Assembly (NCBI RefSeq): GCF_001039355.2
Contig: NW_019775504.1
Span: 208,551-272,550 of the forward strand
Reading direction: 5' to 3'
Source of the DNA: Lingula anatina
Lineage: Eukaryota > Brachiopoda > Lingulata > Lingulida > Lingulidae
DNA length: 64,000 bases
Position numbers and translations under genes: made by a program. The notes beneath the pieces were generated by a model. That model saw only the letters and a list, made by a program, of their open reading frames with translations, made no database searches and was not told where the DNA came from. Positions 12,430 through 24,800 of this stretch are shown in pieces (position 1 is the first letter of the stretch; every line of letters begins with the position of its first letter).

Positions 12430-14491
12430 ATATTCTGTATGATAAAACTATATATATTCAGAAAAAACTCATAAATAACGGTATAAATCAGAAGCAACAT
12501 TTTCGTTGCATCTTTAACCAATGAAAACATATTTATGATGAAAATGTCCTCTGTGCTTGTACCAACTTTTAGGTCAAGGAAATGATACGAAACGCAGAGA
12601 GCACATTTGGTCCGGTAGATATTCTTGTCAACAGTGCCGGGGTGTATCATTACACGTTCATGAAATATGCCAAAGAAGACCTGTGGGAAGAAATGGTTGA
12701 CCTTAACATTAAGGTAAATTTAGAAAATTTAACAATAAATAAATAAATAAATAAATAAATAAATATGAATAAAAAAAAAACATGGAAATAAATTGCAATC
12801 GATTTTGCTGTGCTTAGTTATCAAAGCCGCGCGCAAGTCCGCTTAGGTATCGCTCCAAATAATAATAATAATAATAGTGCAACGTTGGTCTCATCCAAAA
12901 AAGATGGATTTGTGCTCTGTTTTGTTCCCGGATGTATCTGAATTAAAAAACTTTAAAAAAACTATAACAGACTGACACTGAATTAAGCAATACTTCCTTC
13001 TTGTGAAATAGACCAAGTATCCCTATATTTGTATGCATACCGACTTGAATCATACCGGGAATAATATATGAAAGAAACGGGAAGAACAATTTAGACATTT
13101 TCATACTATATATGTTTGAATCCACTTAACTGAAGGTTCAACATTCCTCGGAGAAATTGGTAATTTCTTACGTTAGGATTGAAATATCACATTTTAATGT
13201 TTAACTAGCATTTAACTAGCATAATTTATATTTTCCTCTTTTAAGGCAGTCCTAAATTGTATTGGAGCTGTGATCCCTGGTATGTGCAATAGAACAAGAG
13301 GCCATATTATCAACATATCTTCAGGCTCCGGTCGAAAGGTACAGTGTATCCTATATATTCTGTGTGGTGGGTAATAGATATTAGACTTATGTGAAATAAA
13401 TTAAATAGATGCACCATTATAAAGTTTAAAAGTGAGTTGGTCTAACATGTCGCTATGGGTTTTCAGCATTTTAGATGCAGTGAAAGTGAAGTCGCTAAAA
13501 CCAGTAATACTGAGATTTACACATTCCTCCTCAATCTTACCCTAAAATCGTAAAACCTCAAAATTCTCGAAAAATACTTGGATCTAACACGGAATCTAAA
13601 ATAATAATTTTTTTTAAAAGGAAAAAAATGTAATTTTCAGGCCTGTCAAGGTATGGCTGTTTATTGTGGAACTAAGTACTTTTTGGAGGGGGTGACACGA
13701 ACGCTGAGACAGGAGGTGTGTCGTGATGGGGTCAAGGTGACCAGTGTCCAGCTAGGGCCAGAGGACACGCCAGGACTTACCGAAAGTCTATCCAATATGG
13801 ATGTTGAAGTAAGAACCGTTGGCAATATGGTAAAACATACATTTAAAGACAATTAAAGGGATAATAACTCTTCGTATGAGATCTATATTTCACAATAAAA
13901 ACATTGTGAATAACTCATAGTAATATAATATATTCTGTTTTACGACAAAAACAGCAGTTATAGCTATTATTCTGATATCTGAGCTTGTCTTCAGATCACG
14001 TGACCTCCATTGATGGCTATACTCTGTTATAATCTCTTAAGAGGTTTTAACAAAAAACCAAACTTTTTAGAAAAAAACCAGGGACTAACTTTCAATGTAA
14101 AAATGGATTCATTAACCACTGGTAAGTATGGGAAAATTGTTGTTTACTACAGAAAAAATCATTTTTTGGCCAAAACGAAGAGTTATTATTCCTTTAATTA
14201 AAATCTCATATAGTAGACCTAAATTTCAGATTTTATTGTACATTTGGAAGTAACACCAAGGCGAGATATCTATTGGCATCTGACCAAGATACAGAAAATG
14301 CATGTAAAGTACGTGAATTTGACACGTATATTTCAATGTCTTTTCAGTGTAAGGCCATCTACGGTATATTCGAAAAAGGGACAAAGCTTACTTCAGATAC
14401 TGCCGCCAGAGCTGTTATATATGACATGAAACAGCCAACAGATACGACAGTCAATGAAACGCTCATCATGCCACAAGTATTTCCTATTTAG
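11564..14491 (+). CDS. SDR3: short-chain dehydrogenase paralogue with a 2-nt insertion in exon 2
   Basis: Exons by homology: 11564-11588, 12168-12378, 12573-12713, 13246-13338, 13641-13808, 14348-14491. Exon 2 is 211 nt instead of 209: between AAGACAAGCC and GGTAAGG there are two extra bases, so normal splicing shifts the frame into stops. Use of the AG at 12174-12175, giving an exon start at 12176 and removing 8 nt, would restore the frame. Exons 2-6 are otherwise intact, with TGASIGIG, NSAG, DLNIK, INISS and YCGTK, so the catalytic residues remain. It may be a very young pseudogene, an assembly error, or a gene with a shifted acceptor. The following 3' region was copied to 5.87 kb. A candidate AATAAA lies at 14588-14593. 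Confidence 0.7.
13857..14150 (+). repeat. Dispersed repeat of about 290 bp, copy 2 (SDR3 intron 5)
   Basis: This matches 10949-11237 in order and orientation (GGGATAATAACTCTTCG at the start, AGTATGGGAAAATTG near the end). It is probably a small transposon or a duplicated intergenic block; no termini were resolved. Confidence 0.6.
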
Positions 14492-15290
14492 CTAAAATGC
14501 ATTGAATTCAGACACTAAATTCCTAAAACTTGGTTTGTCAGGAAAAGTTTGAGAAGTTGGCTTTCATGGTTTGGGATAAATTAAGAAAATAAAGTGTTAC
14601 ACACTCTGCGATTTTGTAACAATTATAAACAGTTTTTTGTATGTTTTTGACGAAGTTGTTGTCTTTATCTTACAACAACTTCGCCAGAACTTCGTTATGC
14701 GAGGTAGCAAATACAACTCAGGTATTCACTCGTGGGTGTCAATTACTAACATAACATGTTAACCCGGATAAGGCTCACTTTTCACTGGTGACACAACTTC
14801 ACAGTCCAACAAGTCCAACCTCAGTGAATCATAACAACCCGTACCCTTTATGTAAACTTTTTAACACAGCGATATACAAACTTTGACCGTAGTCTGTTTT
14901 ATTACTTCTGCTGTAAATATTTGGTCAAAACCATCGACAAAATGACGAAAAAATATTGGGAATGGTGGCATCATATCCTCTCTGCCAGCTCTTGTGGTAA
15001 GGAAAAGAACAAAGGTTGGAATAATCAATTCATGTCCACTTTTGAATTTGACCTGCATTTTAGTCATAACCGTAAGTTCAGCAGGGATGTTATTTGAATG
15101 TTAGTGTCCGCAAAGCCAAAATTATCGAGTAATATAATGTCTATAGGTAAATAGTCATTTTGGTCTGAAGTAATCCTGTAATGGAATCTCAAGGCTGATG
15201 TCATGGCTGGTAATTGTTGGCTTAACTGCTCAGGCACTGCCACTTAACAGGCCCAGACTTAGTCTGATAAAACTGATAAAAGACAAAAAA
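14492..15290. other. SDR3 3' flank
   Basis: It contains the SDR3 polyadenylation signal (AATAAA at 14588-14593) and sequence homologous to 6010-6200. A short inverted pair, GACGAAGTTGTTG and CAACAACTTCG, lies near 14650-14690. No gene is seen. Confidence 0.45.
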
Positions 15291-15294
15291 GATA

Positions 15295-15668
15295 AAACTG
15301 ATACCTCCCTCTATCTGCAAGAGGTGAATTCGGGGATGATACAGACTTCATCATAACAGCACACTTGCACACAGTTCACGTCTGGTAAGTGATTTGTTGG
15401 AGAATCCCAATGTTCTGAGGCTGGAGAAACCATCGTTGCGTTCTGATACTAAACGTACTAAGCACCCGTGACATGAATTGGAGTGTGCAATCCAGAGGAC
15501 CACCAAACGCCTAATAGTCTGGACCAATTTCCCCAAGCTTTTTAGGAAACATGGGGCAATACCCCACAAAACAGAGTTGTTGAAGGTAATCCGCGCCGCC
15601 TACAGGAGATAATTACAGTACGCGGCGAAGACACGCTAATAGACACGTGATCTTTCGAGCACACCTTA
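15295..15668 (+). mobile_element. Tc1/mariner-like transposase relic
   Basis: A decayed segment that matches, in the opposite orientation, the Tc1-like element in SDR5 intron 5. Shared landmarks are TTGCACACAGTT, GTGATTTGTTG, CCCAATGTTCTGA, CATGAATT, GGACCAATTTCCCC-like and GCCTACAGGAGATAATTACAGTACGCG. Frames are broken. It ends at the left border of the SDR4 duplication block. Confidence 0.6.
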
Positions 15669-15924
15669 ATTCCCACTTTCACACCCGCATATATCAACAT
15701 GTAATGTACATCAATAGATGTTTTGAAATTCAAACCACACATGACCTAATTCTTTACTTTTTATGTGCGTCTGTCTAGACTCCTGTCTGTAACACCACAT
15801 CAGCCTTTCATATCAGTGGTGCAACGTCCAGGGTTTATTTTATTCCCTCCGTCTCTCGGTCGATCCACCACCAGGTCACCGCTTCTAAAACACAAAACCA
15901 GTCTTCTGCAGGACCTGTAGTGCA

Positions 15925-16794
15925 ATGGCAACGCAAATCGGCACCCAAGGAACAGGTGGGTTAACAGATTACTTCAGGGAATGGTTGGCTATCCTCTGCC
16001 AGTACCAGGCCTTATGAACGAATTAGGTGTTTGCTGGGCTTGTGGCAACTAATTTTATGTTGGGATACTTAATTTGTGGCTGGAGTCGTTAACATGTAAA
16101 TTTGTGCTCCAAAATTTAAGGCTTTGTAATGAACCTTTTCATATACATATGCCAAATATCCTTAACTTATATAATTTTGTACGCTTAATTCAAGCGTGGG
16201 CTCGAAATAGGACATTACGTTTCGCAACCAAGAACGCAATCCAAATATTCCACGGTTCATGTCAGATTTATAAGAGGGATATGATAACTTACAAAGTCCA
16301 TTATAGGCTCCTGTTATCGTGGTTATCATGTCCCTTAGTTCTATTATTATTGTTATCATTTGTTGAAAGGATGGGAATTATTTTACGTACTATACATGGA
16401 CGTTGTTTATTTGTATGAAAAAAAGTTGTATACCAGTCAGCAGAATGGTTATGTCTTCCGCCTTGTCCTCTCTTACTGATTATTATTTCTTTATTTCCCA
16501 GTTTTGTCAGCGGACAGTATCTACGTCTAACAAACAATGAAATATATGTATCCATTGAATTTTCCAGAAGACAAGCCGCTATCTGGCAAGGTTGCCGTGG
16601 TAACAGGGGCTTCATTTGGGATTGGTGCGGCCATATCTAAGATGTTAGCAGCAGAGGGTGCTAAAGTTGTTTTGGTAGCCAGGGGAGAAAAAATGTTGTT
16701 AGAGACAAAAGACAAAATCGAGAAAGAAGGTGGTGTAGCATTAGCCGTGAAATGTGATGTGACGAAAAGAAATGAGGTACAAAAGTGGATTCTG

Positions 16795-16839
<45 letters not shown>

Positions 16840-18759
16840 GCCGTATTCTCTTATGTGTTATATGTTATATATTGTAATCTGAACTTATAAGAAAGTAAAA
16901 GCAACATCCTGGTTACATCTTGTATTTCAGAGTTATCTGTGTAGAGACTGGTTAACATATTAGTTTTTGTACAAACTTTTAGGTCAAAGAAATGATAAAG
17001 CGTTCAGGGAGCACGTTTGGTCCGGTAGATATTCTTGTCAACAATGCCGGGGTGTGGCACTTCACCTTCATGAAATATGCCAAAGAAGACCTGTGGGAAG
17101 AAATAGTTGACGTTAACATTAAGGTAAAACTAATATTTTAACATAAAATTAAAGTGGTATATTATAGAAGGATAAATTTGCAGAAATCGACTTAAATAAA
17201 GATATTGTGCAATATAACAATTGAAAATCGACTACTACCGATGTACCTTGGCTCAAAGTGAAGAATTTCATCTACTTTGACCAACTTTCGACCGAGGTCC
17301 GGGATTGATTTTGAAAAAAAAAGTCTTTGAGTTGTCTTCACCTGATTATTGCGCACTTCTTTAATGTAGTCCACACCTGTACTTGTGAAGAAACAAATCA
17401 TGGTCTTAAACTTAAATCATTTCCATATTGTTTTAAGAGGGGGGTGGGCGGGGGGGGGGGGGGTTGTTGTTGTTTTATACTGCAAAATAAAACTACAAAG
17501 GGTATACCTTGGCAATACATTGCTTATAATTCCATAAAGAAGTTTTTTCCTGTGTAAAGGTCTAAAGCGTACCGTGTATATTGCAGCAGAAACGCCATTT
17601 ATTATCATAAAGGTACAAAAAGGTGAATGTTACTTAATGGCGATACTACCATTCATGGAGGAATTTAAATCTCGAATTATGGTACAAAATGCCACATTTG
17701 CACATTTGGACCTCCACCTGTAGTGCTTTAGGCTCTATTAAAGACATCTTTTCTCTAGGGCGTCTTAAATTGTATCGGAGCAGTGATCAGTGACATGTGT
17801 GTAAGAAAAAGAGGACATATCATCAACGTAACAGGAGTCAGAGATCTGGTAAAATATAAACTCTATACTATTAAAGTTTGAGTAGGCCTATGTGTTCGGA
17901 AGATGAAGAGTATTTGAGATTTATTTCTTATTTCTAACTTATTTATAATTACTTTTTTATTACTTATTTCTAAAGGATGCAAACATTTAAGCGATGTTTT
18001 TGTTTCTAAAAGAAACTTTTAAAGTTAATAATAAATAATTGACAAATGAGAAATAATTGTGCCGCTCATAATTTGGTTATGTGTTTTCCAGCCTTTGAAA
18101 GGGATGGCAGTTTATACTGGTGCGAAGTATTTCTTGGAGGGGATGACACGAACGCTAAGACAGGAGGTGTGCCAGGAGGGGGTCAAGGTGACCAATGTCC
18201 ACCTGGGTCCAGTGGACACGCCGGGACTGGCTACCTCTCTATCCAATATGGATGATGATGTAAGATCTGTTAACAACACGTTGCATCACTAAAGGCACCA
18301 TAGTTCTTGCATTGTTTCGGATGAAGTTTGAGTGTTCAGTTGGTCATTGTATGTCGCATTGTGAGATTGATGAAATAATGGCTGAACTACCCCATGAAGA
18401 GGAATTTTTATAAAATCCATCATGTAATCATTAACGTTATATTTGGCACCGTTGACACGCTCACAAAGAATACAAAGAATTAAGTTTATAAGTGTTACCC
18501 ACAGTTAGCCAGATATAAATGTATTTTAAGGTTCCAATTTACATCTTTCCGAGGCAGATAACCAATATACTTAGATTTGAATCTTGACAGTGACATGCAT
18601 ATTCCAATTTCTTTTCAGTGTAAGAAACTCTACAATTTTGCCGAGAGTACCAATCTTACTGCAGATGCTTCTGCTCGTGCAGTTATACAAGCCTTGAAAC
18701 AACCTCAAGATGTGGCCGTCAATGATGTTTGTCTCGTGCCGCAAGCGTTTGCAGTTTAG
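15925..18759 (+). CDS. SDR4: short-chain dehydrogenase paralogue lacking the catalytic serine
   Basis: Coding exons 15925-15955, 16568-16776, 16983-17123, 17759-17848, 18092-18259, 18619-18759 give an open 259-residue protein, sister to SDR2. TGASFGIG, NNAG, DVNIK (Asn125 kept) and YTGAK (Tyr165, Lys169) are present. The serine segment reads INVTGVRD: Thr152 stands 13 residues before the Tyr, the normal Ser spacing, followed by Gly, and exon 4 is one codon short as in SDR2. Loss of Ser therefore predates the SDR2/SDR4 split, while loss of Asn is private to SDR2. Thr could support weak activity. The C-terminus (VCLVPQAFAV) differs from SDR1, SDR5 and SDR6. A CT microsatellite follows exon 2 at 16798-16837. 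Confidence 0.87.
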
Positions 18760-18937
18760 ATGATAGCAGGTCACTAAGATTTCCTGATGTATTAATCAGA
18801 ACATTATTCAGTCATGCCTAGAAAAGTTTTACAAGAGAGAAAAAGGAACAAAATCTATGGAAAAGACCACAGACGAGACTTCAATCTGAGAACTTCATCA
18901 CGTTAAATGCTTTACCATATCAATCCACAACCTAAGA

Positions 18938-18943
18938 AATAAA
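18938..18943 (+). promoter_or_regulatory. Candidate polyadenylation signal of SDR4
   Basis: AATAAA about 180 nt past the stop, in the same context as the SDR2 signal. Confidence 0.55.
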
Positions 18944-18959
18944 GAATTTAACTAAATAG

Positions 18960-19454
18960 CCTGAATATATTACGGAAAAATTGTCCGAATCGACTCAGCT
19001 CGGTGACCCGATTAATTTGTTTGAATGCATTTTATGACCAGTTAGAATGCCGCGATAATAGGTCAGTATACCGTTCGTCGTGAAAATGGTCTTTGTCAAA
19101 ATGTGCATATTTTCTTTTTCAAAACACAGTTATCTATGCTCAAAACGTTTGGTGAGTGTTTTCCCATATCGGTGGTGCAGCACCTAATTTTTATTGTATT
19201 CACTTTGTCACGTGTTTAATTCGGGTCGCTGCTTAACTGGCTTAATCGGCAAGCAAGATTACATTGTAAAAGACATTAGAAAAGAAATACTTTGAGCAAT
19301 GGGTCGCTAACTTCCACCTCCCTCTTCAACTCATGCGCGCACTTCTTTAAAATGTTACTTATTTTCACTAATTAAGTATCATTGATGTCTGTTACAAAGA
19401 CCTTGGTCTCGGTATATGAACAGAGTATCTTTAAGCGTCGGATTTGTTGATAAT
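18960..19454. other. Spacer after SDR4
   Basis: Homology to the SDR2 3' flank fades near 18990. Beyond this I see no gene. Confidence 0.4.
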
Positions 19455-19653
19455 GCAGTAGCGGAGTTAGGGGGTGCCAGGGGGGTCCTGACCCCCTTCG
19501 ATTTCTGAAAAAAAAATCACGCCAACGATCCCCCCTTCAAATTAGAATTTTGACTAACTGAATCATAGTTCTAAACCGTACCAAATGGCACCGTTCGCCC
19601 TCTAAAATACCATGGGGGGGGGGGGGGGGGTCGCATCCGCGGATCCGCCCCTG
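19455..19653. mobile_element. hAT-like non-autonomous element, second copy
   Basis: It starts near CAGTAGCGGAGTTAG and ends GGATCCGCCCCTG. Its interior matches 7771-8031 (TTTCTGAAAAA, ATTTTGACTAACTGAA, TTCTAAACCGTACCAAA). It includes a poly-G run at 19614-19630. It lies just upstream of the relic SDR exon 1. Confidence 0.6.
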
Positions 19654-19722
19654 TACATCATTTCCTCTCTCTTCCAATCAATCAAACAAGTCACCGCTTT
19701 CCATACAAAACCAGGCAGTACC

Positions 19723-20153
19723 ATTACAACTCAAACAGACAAACAAGGTAAAGTTAAATGTGTCTGCTGGGAACTGTTGCCTACCCTATTTCCTATTTTT
19801 ATTGAGCTTCAGCTAGAGAAAAGCTATTTGGGAATTGCTTAATTGACCAAGCTTGTTTCAAGATAATTATCCGTAAACTAAAATATATATATTTCATGTT
19901 ATCACTGAAGAGTATAAAGTCGTCGACAGTTAAATTGAAGAGGGTATCAATCTGGCTGCAGATGATGTTGCACGTGCAGTGATATGTGACTTTTTTGTCT
20001 CTGATATATGTCGGTGGCTTGTAGTCCCATGAGGCCGGGTGGTGTATTCATATCATATCTCACGTTAATTAATAAATACTTACTTACTTAAACAACCAAA
20101 AGATGTGGCGGTCAATAAAGTTCTCATTCAGCCAACAGAGATGATTTTTTTAC
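19723..20153 (+). pseudogene. SDR relic: exon 1 and exon 6 only
   Basis: The exon 1 equivalent at 19723-19747 (ACAACTCAAACAGACAAACAAG then GTAAAG) has lost its start codon, which reads ATT. About 165 nt later an exon 6 remnant begins at 19913 with an in-frame TAA after six codons. It is interrupted near 19990-20090 by an insert ending in a TTAC microsatellite. Exons 2-5 are absent. It is homologous to the relic at 26101-26416, so the deletion predates the duplication that made SDR5 and SDR6. Confidence 0.75.
19990..20090 (+). mobile_element. Short retroposon-like insert inside the SDR relic
   Basis: About 100 bp present here and absent from the paralogous relic at 26.3 kb. It contains TAGTCCCATGAGGCCGGG and ends AATAAATACTTACTTACTTA, like a 5'-truncated retroposon tail. 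The family is unknown. Confidence 0.4.
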
Positions 20154-20816
20154 TCTCAGAAAGAATTTATCGAAATCAGCAGAGGATCAGTGGAAATTCC
20201 TTTTTAATGCTTTGGACTGCTTTGACCTGAAGAAATTGATAACTAGCCTCGGCAGACTTCCTGAGTTTCGTTGACATATTAATAATAACAACACTGATGT
20301 GTTTTTCCTATGTTCTCTTCTACTCTGGATGGCCACAAGTTGATGGGTGCTCATATTTTTCCTTTCACGAATTTCAAACGGTCAAAATGGTCGCCGAAAA
20401 TCCTTCAAATACATCGACTCTTATCAGTATTTAAACAAAAATGTGGGTCAAACTTGATGTGACCCCGCCACGTCCTGGCTCCCAAAGTAAACTATACACA
20501 CTCAACTTGTCGATGTTAATATGAGACCAGATAAACAGCTGAGAACAGTCAGTAAAGTCGTCTCCCTTTGCTCGGTATCTCCACTTTCACAGATATTGTT
20601 ATCCTAGATAGCCATCAAGTGAGTAGCACATTTTGTTGCGCTTTATTTTTCTTTTTGTTTGAATGCTAAATAAACGTATGGTCAAAAAGAAATGTGATAT
20701 TTTTTTATTTGTATAATTTCGTTTGAAATGATAATGACCTTATACTGAGCAAGAAGTTGTAAAAAGTGTTTCATACTCTAATCACGGCTATCGTCTGCTG
20801 CAGGAACTGCTTAACC

Positions 20817-21837
20817 ATGGAGGCAACTCAGATGAATAAGCAAGGTAAATGCACCCCTTAAAATTGTGGCTCAAATAATGCGCCATGTTCACTCTTTCTG
20901 AGTAGACTTGGAGAAATTATCAAGATGGTGTTGAGGAAATTAAACCTGTTCATTTTAATTAAAATTCTCGAACTGTACAGATCCCAAAATATCATATAAT
21001 AATGATACATAATGATGATGATACTAACTTATGATAGGGCTTTGTTGTTTTTTTAATGGAATCATGGTCTGAAATTAATTAGATACATTTCCAGACGACA
21101 AGCCTCTTTCTGGGAAGGTTGCCGTGGTTACAGGAGCTTCGTGCGGTATTGGTGCTGCCATCTCTCGGCACCTAGCAGCGGCAGGAGCTAAGGTTGCCAT
21201 GGCAGCAAGACGCGAAGAGATGTTAAATGAGTTAAAAGAAACAATTAAAAAAGAAGGTGGCGAGGCGATCGCTGTGAAATGTGACGTGTCAAACAGAACT
21301 CAGGTACTTTTGTTTTCTGGGCGCGTTCACAGCTGATTTAAAACAAAACTAAGGCCCCATTCAGAATGGATGATCCGAGTACTTATTGATCCGCCATCGA
21401 AATATGGCCGACCACAGTTCAAAGCGACGCTGCTGACTCGTTATGGTCTCCCCGCCTCCACACGCGCCTTAAAACGGATTTGATCTGTGCTCCGAGGTTT
21501 AAATGCCATCTGGAGACAATAAAACCATCAGGAATCAGAGGCATCGCTTTTGGAATGTGGTTGGCCATATTTAGTCGGCGGATCAGTTAGTACTCGGATC
21601 ATCCATTGTCACAAATAAGAATTTTGAAACATGGCATAGATATCTCGTGAATAATATTTCTAAAAATCTTCCCCCATGCCTTAAATTTAATTCTAATTCT
21701 TACACAAAATCTTATGACTTATCAGTAATCTATTGTATTACATCTTAAACATACAAGTAAGTATTAAACGTGTTAGAAATGAATTTCTAAAGTATATTTT
21801 GTTAGTGTTTAAAAACAACAAAAACAACAACAATAAT

Positions 21838-21871
<34 letters not shown>

Positions 21872-24800
21872 TGGAAAAACATGCCACATGTTCGTGTTTA
21901 GGTGAAAGAGATGATAAAGCAGACAGAGGAGTCCTTTGGTCCCGTGGATATTTTGGTCAATAGTGCTGGGGTGTGGTACTTCTCCTTTATGAAGAACGTG
22001 CAAGAAGACGAATGGGAACGCACTGTCGACGTTAACATCAAGGTAAAGGATAAAAACTAATATATACTTATATATATTTGAATAATTGAATCAATATCTT
22101 TTTAATGCTAGAATAAAATTCATATCAGTATACAAGAAAGACTCTAACACTAAAAATAACTTAATTAAAAGGTTAATAGATCGTACTTCTGTGAAGTGTA
22201 CGTATATTTGGTATGGTGTTCCTTGACAATCAAGGAGGAACTGTTCATACTTTCAGGGAAATTAATATATAATTCACTGTGAAATAAATTTAATTCTGTT
22301 AAGTATCTTTAAATTTATTTGTTATTTATTTATTTCTTTTAAAGGGTGTCCTTAACTGTATCGGAGCCGTGCTAAGTGACATGTGTGAGAGACGAAGCGG
22401 GCATATTGTCAACATATCGTCAGATAGCGGCAGAGTGGTAATTATTAAAATTGGCCACATATGGGAAAGGTCACGATTTTCTTTTCTTTCTTTCTTTTTT
22501 TATTGGTTATCATGTGACTATAAATATTCCATGACTACAGCTTCGTTGGGTTTATAAATGCATGAGAGAAAATAGATAAACAAAAGACATTAATCAGAAG
22601 AATTGGTTTTTAAAATTATATATATAACATTTTGGGTTACCAGGCGTCTATCGGGATGGCAGTTTACACCGGCACTAAGTTCTTCATGGAAGGAATGACA
22701 CGAACGCTGAGGCAGGAGGTATGCAAAGAAGGGGTCAAGGTGACCAGCGTCCAACCAGGAGCCGTGGACACGCCAGGGCTGACGGATTCTTGCTTAGTGA
22801 TGGACGACGAGGTATTCTGGGGCATGGTGGCTGGAAGACGGCTATGTACTACAGAAGGCGCACAGGGGTCATGCGACCACCCCTCCTTGCCGAGGGCACA
22901 TCTCTTTCGTCCTACCCCTCCTCAAATTAAAAAATGGACGTGATATATGTATACAACATTGGTCAAAAATGTTGTCCCACCCCCAGTTTCTTGTGTTTTT
23001 ATTTATAAATGATCACATCACAGGAGTTAATTGCTCTGAATGGTGATTTTCATTCCAGACACCATAACTAGCATTATAAGTGGTACAAAAAATACAAGCT
23101 AGAGGTGAATATATCGTTATTTATTACCATTTATTTACATTTATTACATGTACCTCCTCAAACCCGACGTTTCATTCTGATTTTCACAGAGGTAAAGAAA
23201 TGCCCGTTAAATTAAAAAGACGCCACCAAATGTCACCAAATTTACACACGTTTAGCATTAGGGTGTGCTCGTTAAAGGTCACGTGTCAAATAGCGTGTGT
23301 GTCTACCGCGTACTGTAATTATCTCCTGTAGGCGGCGCTGCCTGCTTTCAACAAGGATAACAATCTGTTTTGTGGAATATTGTCCCATTCTTCCTAAAGA
23401 GCTTGGGGGATTTGGTCCAGATTATTAGGAGTTGGCTTCTCCTTTGCATTGCATACTTCAATTCATGCCCCATGTGCATAGTAGGGTTAATATCAGGGCT
23501 CAAAGATGGTTGCTTCATCCTCTGAACATTGGGTTTCTGCAACAAATCACTCAGCAGAAGAGAACTGTGTGCAAGTGCATTTCCACGATGTCGCCTGTAG
23601 TATCTCTGAAGTCACCTCTTGCAAATGGAGTTAGATATTTGTTGAGAATGTTTTTTCAGTGAATTGCCCCAGTAACGTTCTTTTCTAGAAAGAACAATGT
23701 ACTAAAACCATGGGCTTAGAATGCTCTCCAAACATGGACTGACCTGACACCTCAGGCGGTATTATCCTGCACACACCTTCCCAAAAGCATTCTGCAACAT
23801 ATCCACGGCCCCTTATTTGACCATCAAAGGCATAGAGAAATACCTTGATTCTTCAGCAAAACCAGCTTGCTCCTAGTGATGGTTGACCAAGCTGTGGTAG
23901 TGATGGGGTCACTGAACCTAACATTATCAACTGATACCTTGTACAAAAAATACAAGCTAGAGGTGAATATATCGTTATTTATTACCATTTATTTACATTT
24001 ATTACATGTACCTCCTCAAACCCGACGTTTCATTCTGATTTTCACAGAGGTAAAGAAATGCCCGTTAAATTAAAAAGACGCCACCAAATGTCACCAAATT
24101 TACACACGTTTAGCATTAGGGTGTGCTCGTTAAAGGTCACGTGTCAAATAGCGTGTGTGTCTACCGCGTACTGTAATTATCTCCTGTAGGCGGCGCTGCC
24201 TGCTTTCAACAAGGATAACAATCTGTTTTGTGGAATATTGTCCCATTCTTCCTAAAGAGCTTGGGGGATTTGGTCCAGATTATTAGGAGTTGGCTTCTCC
24301 TTTGCATTGCATACTTCAGTTCATGCCACATGTGCATAGTAGGGTTAATATCAGGGCTCAAAGATGGTTGCTTCATCCTCTGAACATTGGGTTTCTGCAA
24401 CAAATCACTCAGCAGAAGAGAACTGTGTGCAAGTGCATTTCCACGATGTCGCCTGTAGTATCTCTGAAGTCACCTCTTGCAAATGGAGTTAGATATTTGT
24501 TGAGAATGTTTTTTCAGTGAATTGCCCCAGTAACGTTCTTTTCTGGAAAGAACAATGTACTAAAACCATGGGCTTAGAATGCTTTCCAAACATGGACTGA
24601 CCTGACACCTCAGGCGGTATTATCCTGCACACACCTTCCCAAAAGCATTCTGCAACATATCCACGGCCCCTTATTTGACCATCAAAGGCATAGAGAAATA
24701 CCTTGATTCTTCAGCAAAACCAGCTTGCTCCTAGTGATGGTTGACCAAGCTGTGGTAGTGATGGGGTCACTGAACCTAACATTATCAACTGATACCTCAT

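Noticed and set aside
17414-17608. Gly/Cys-rich or Pro-rich frames around the G run in SDR4 intron 3
   Set aside because: Low-complexity translation of a homopolymer inside an intron.
23348-24520. Pairs of identical small open frames in SDR5 intron 5
   Set aside because: They are pieces of the decayed Tc1-like transposase or its antisense, present twice because of the 858-bp tandem duplication. They are not host genes.
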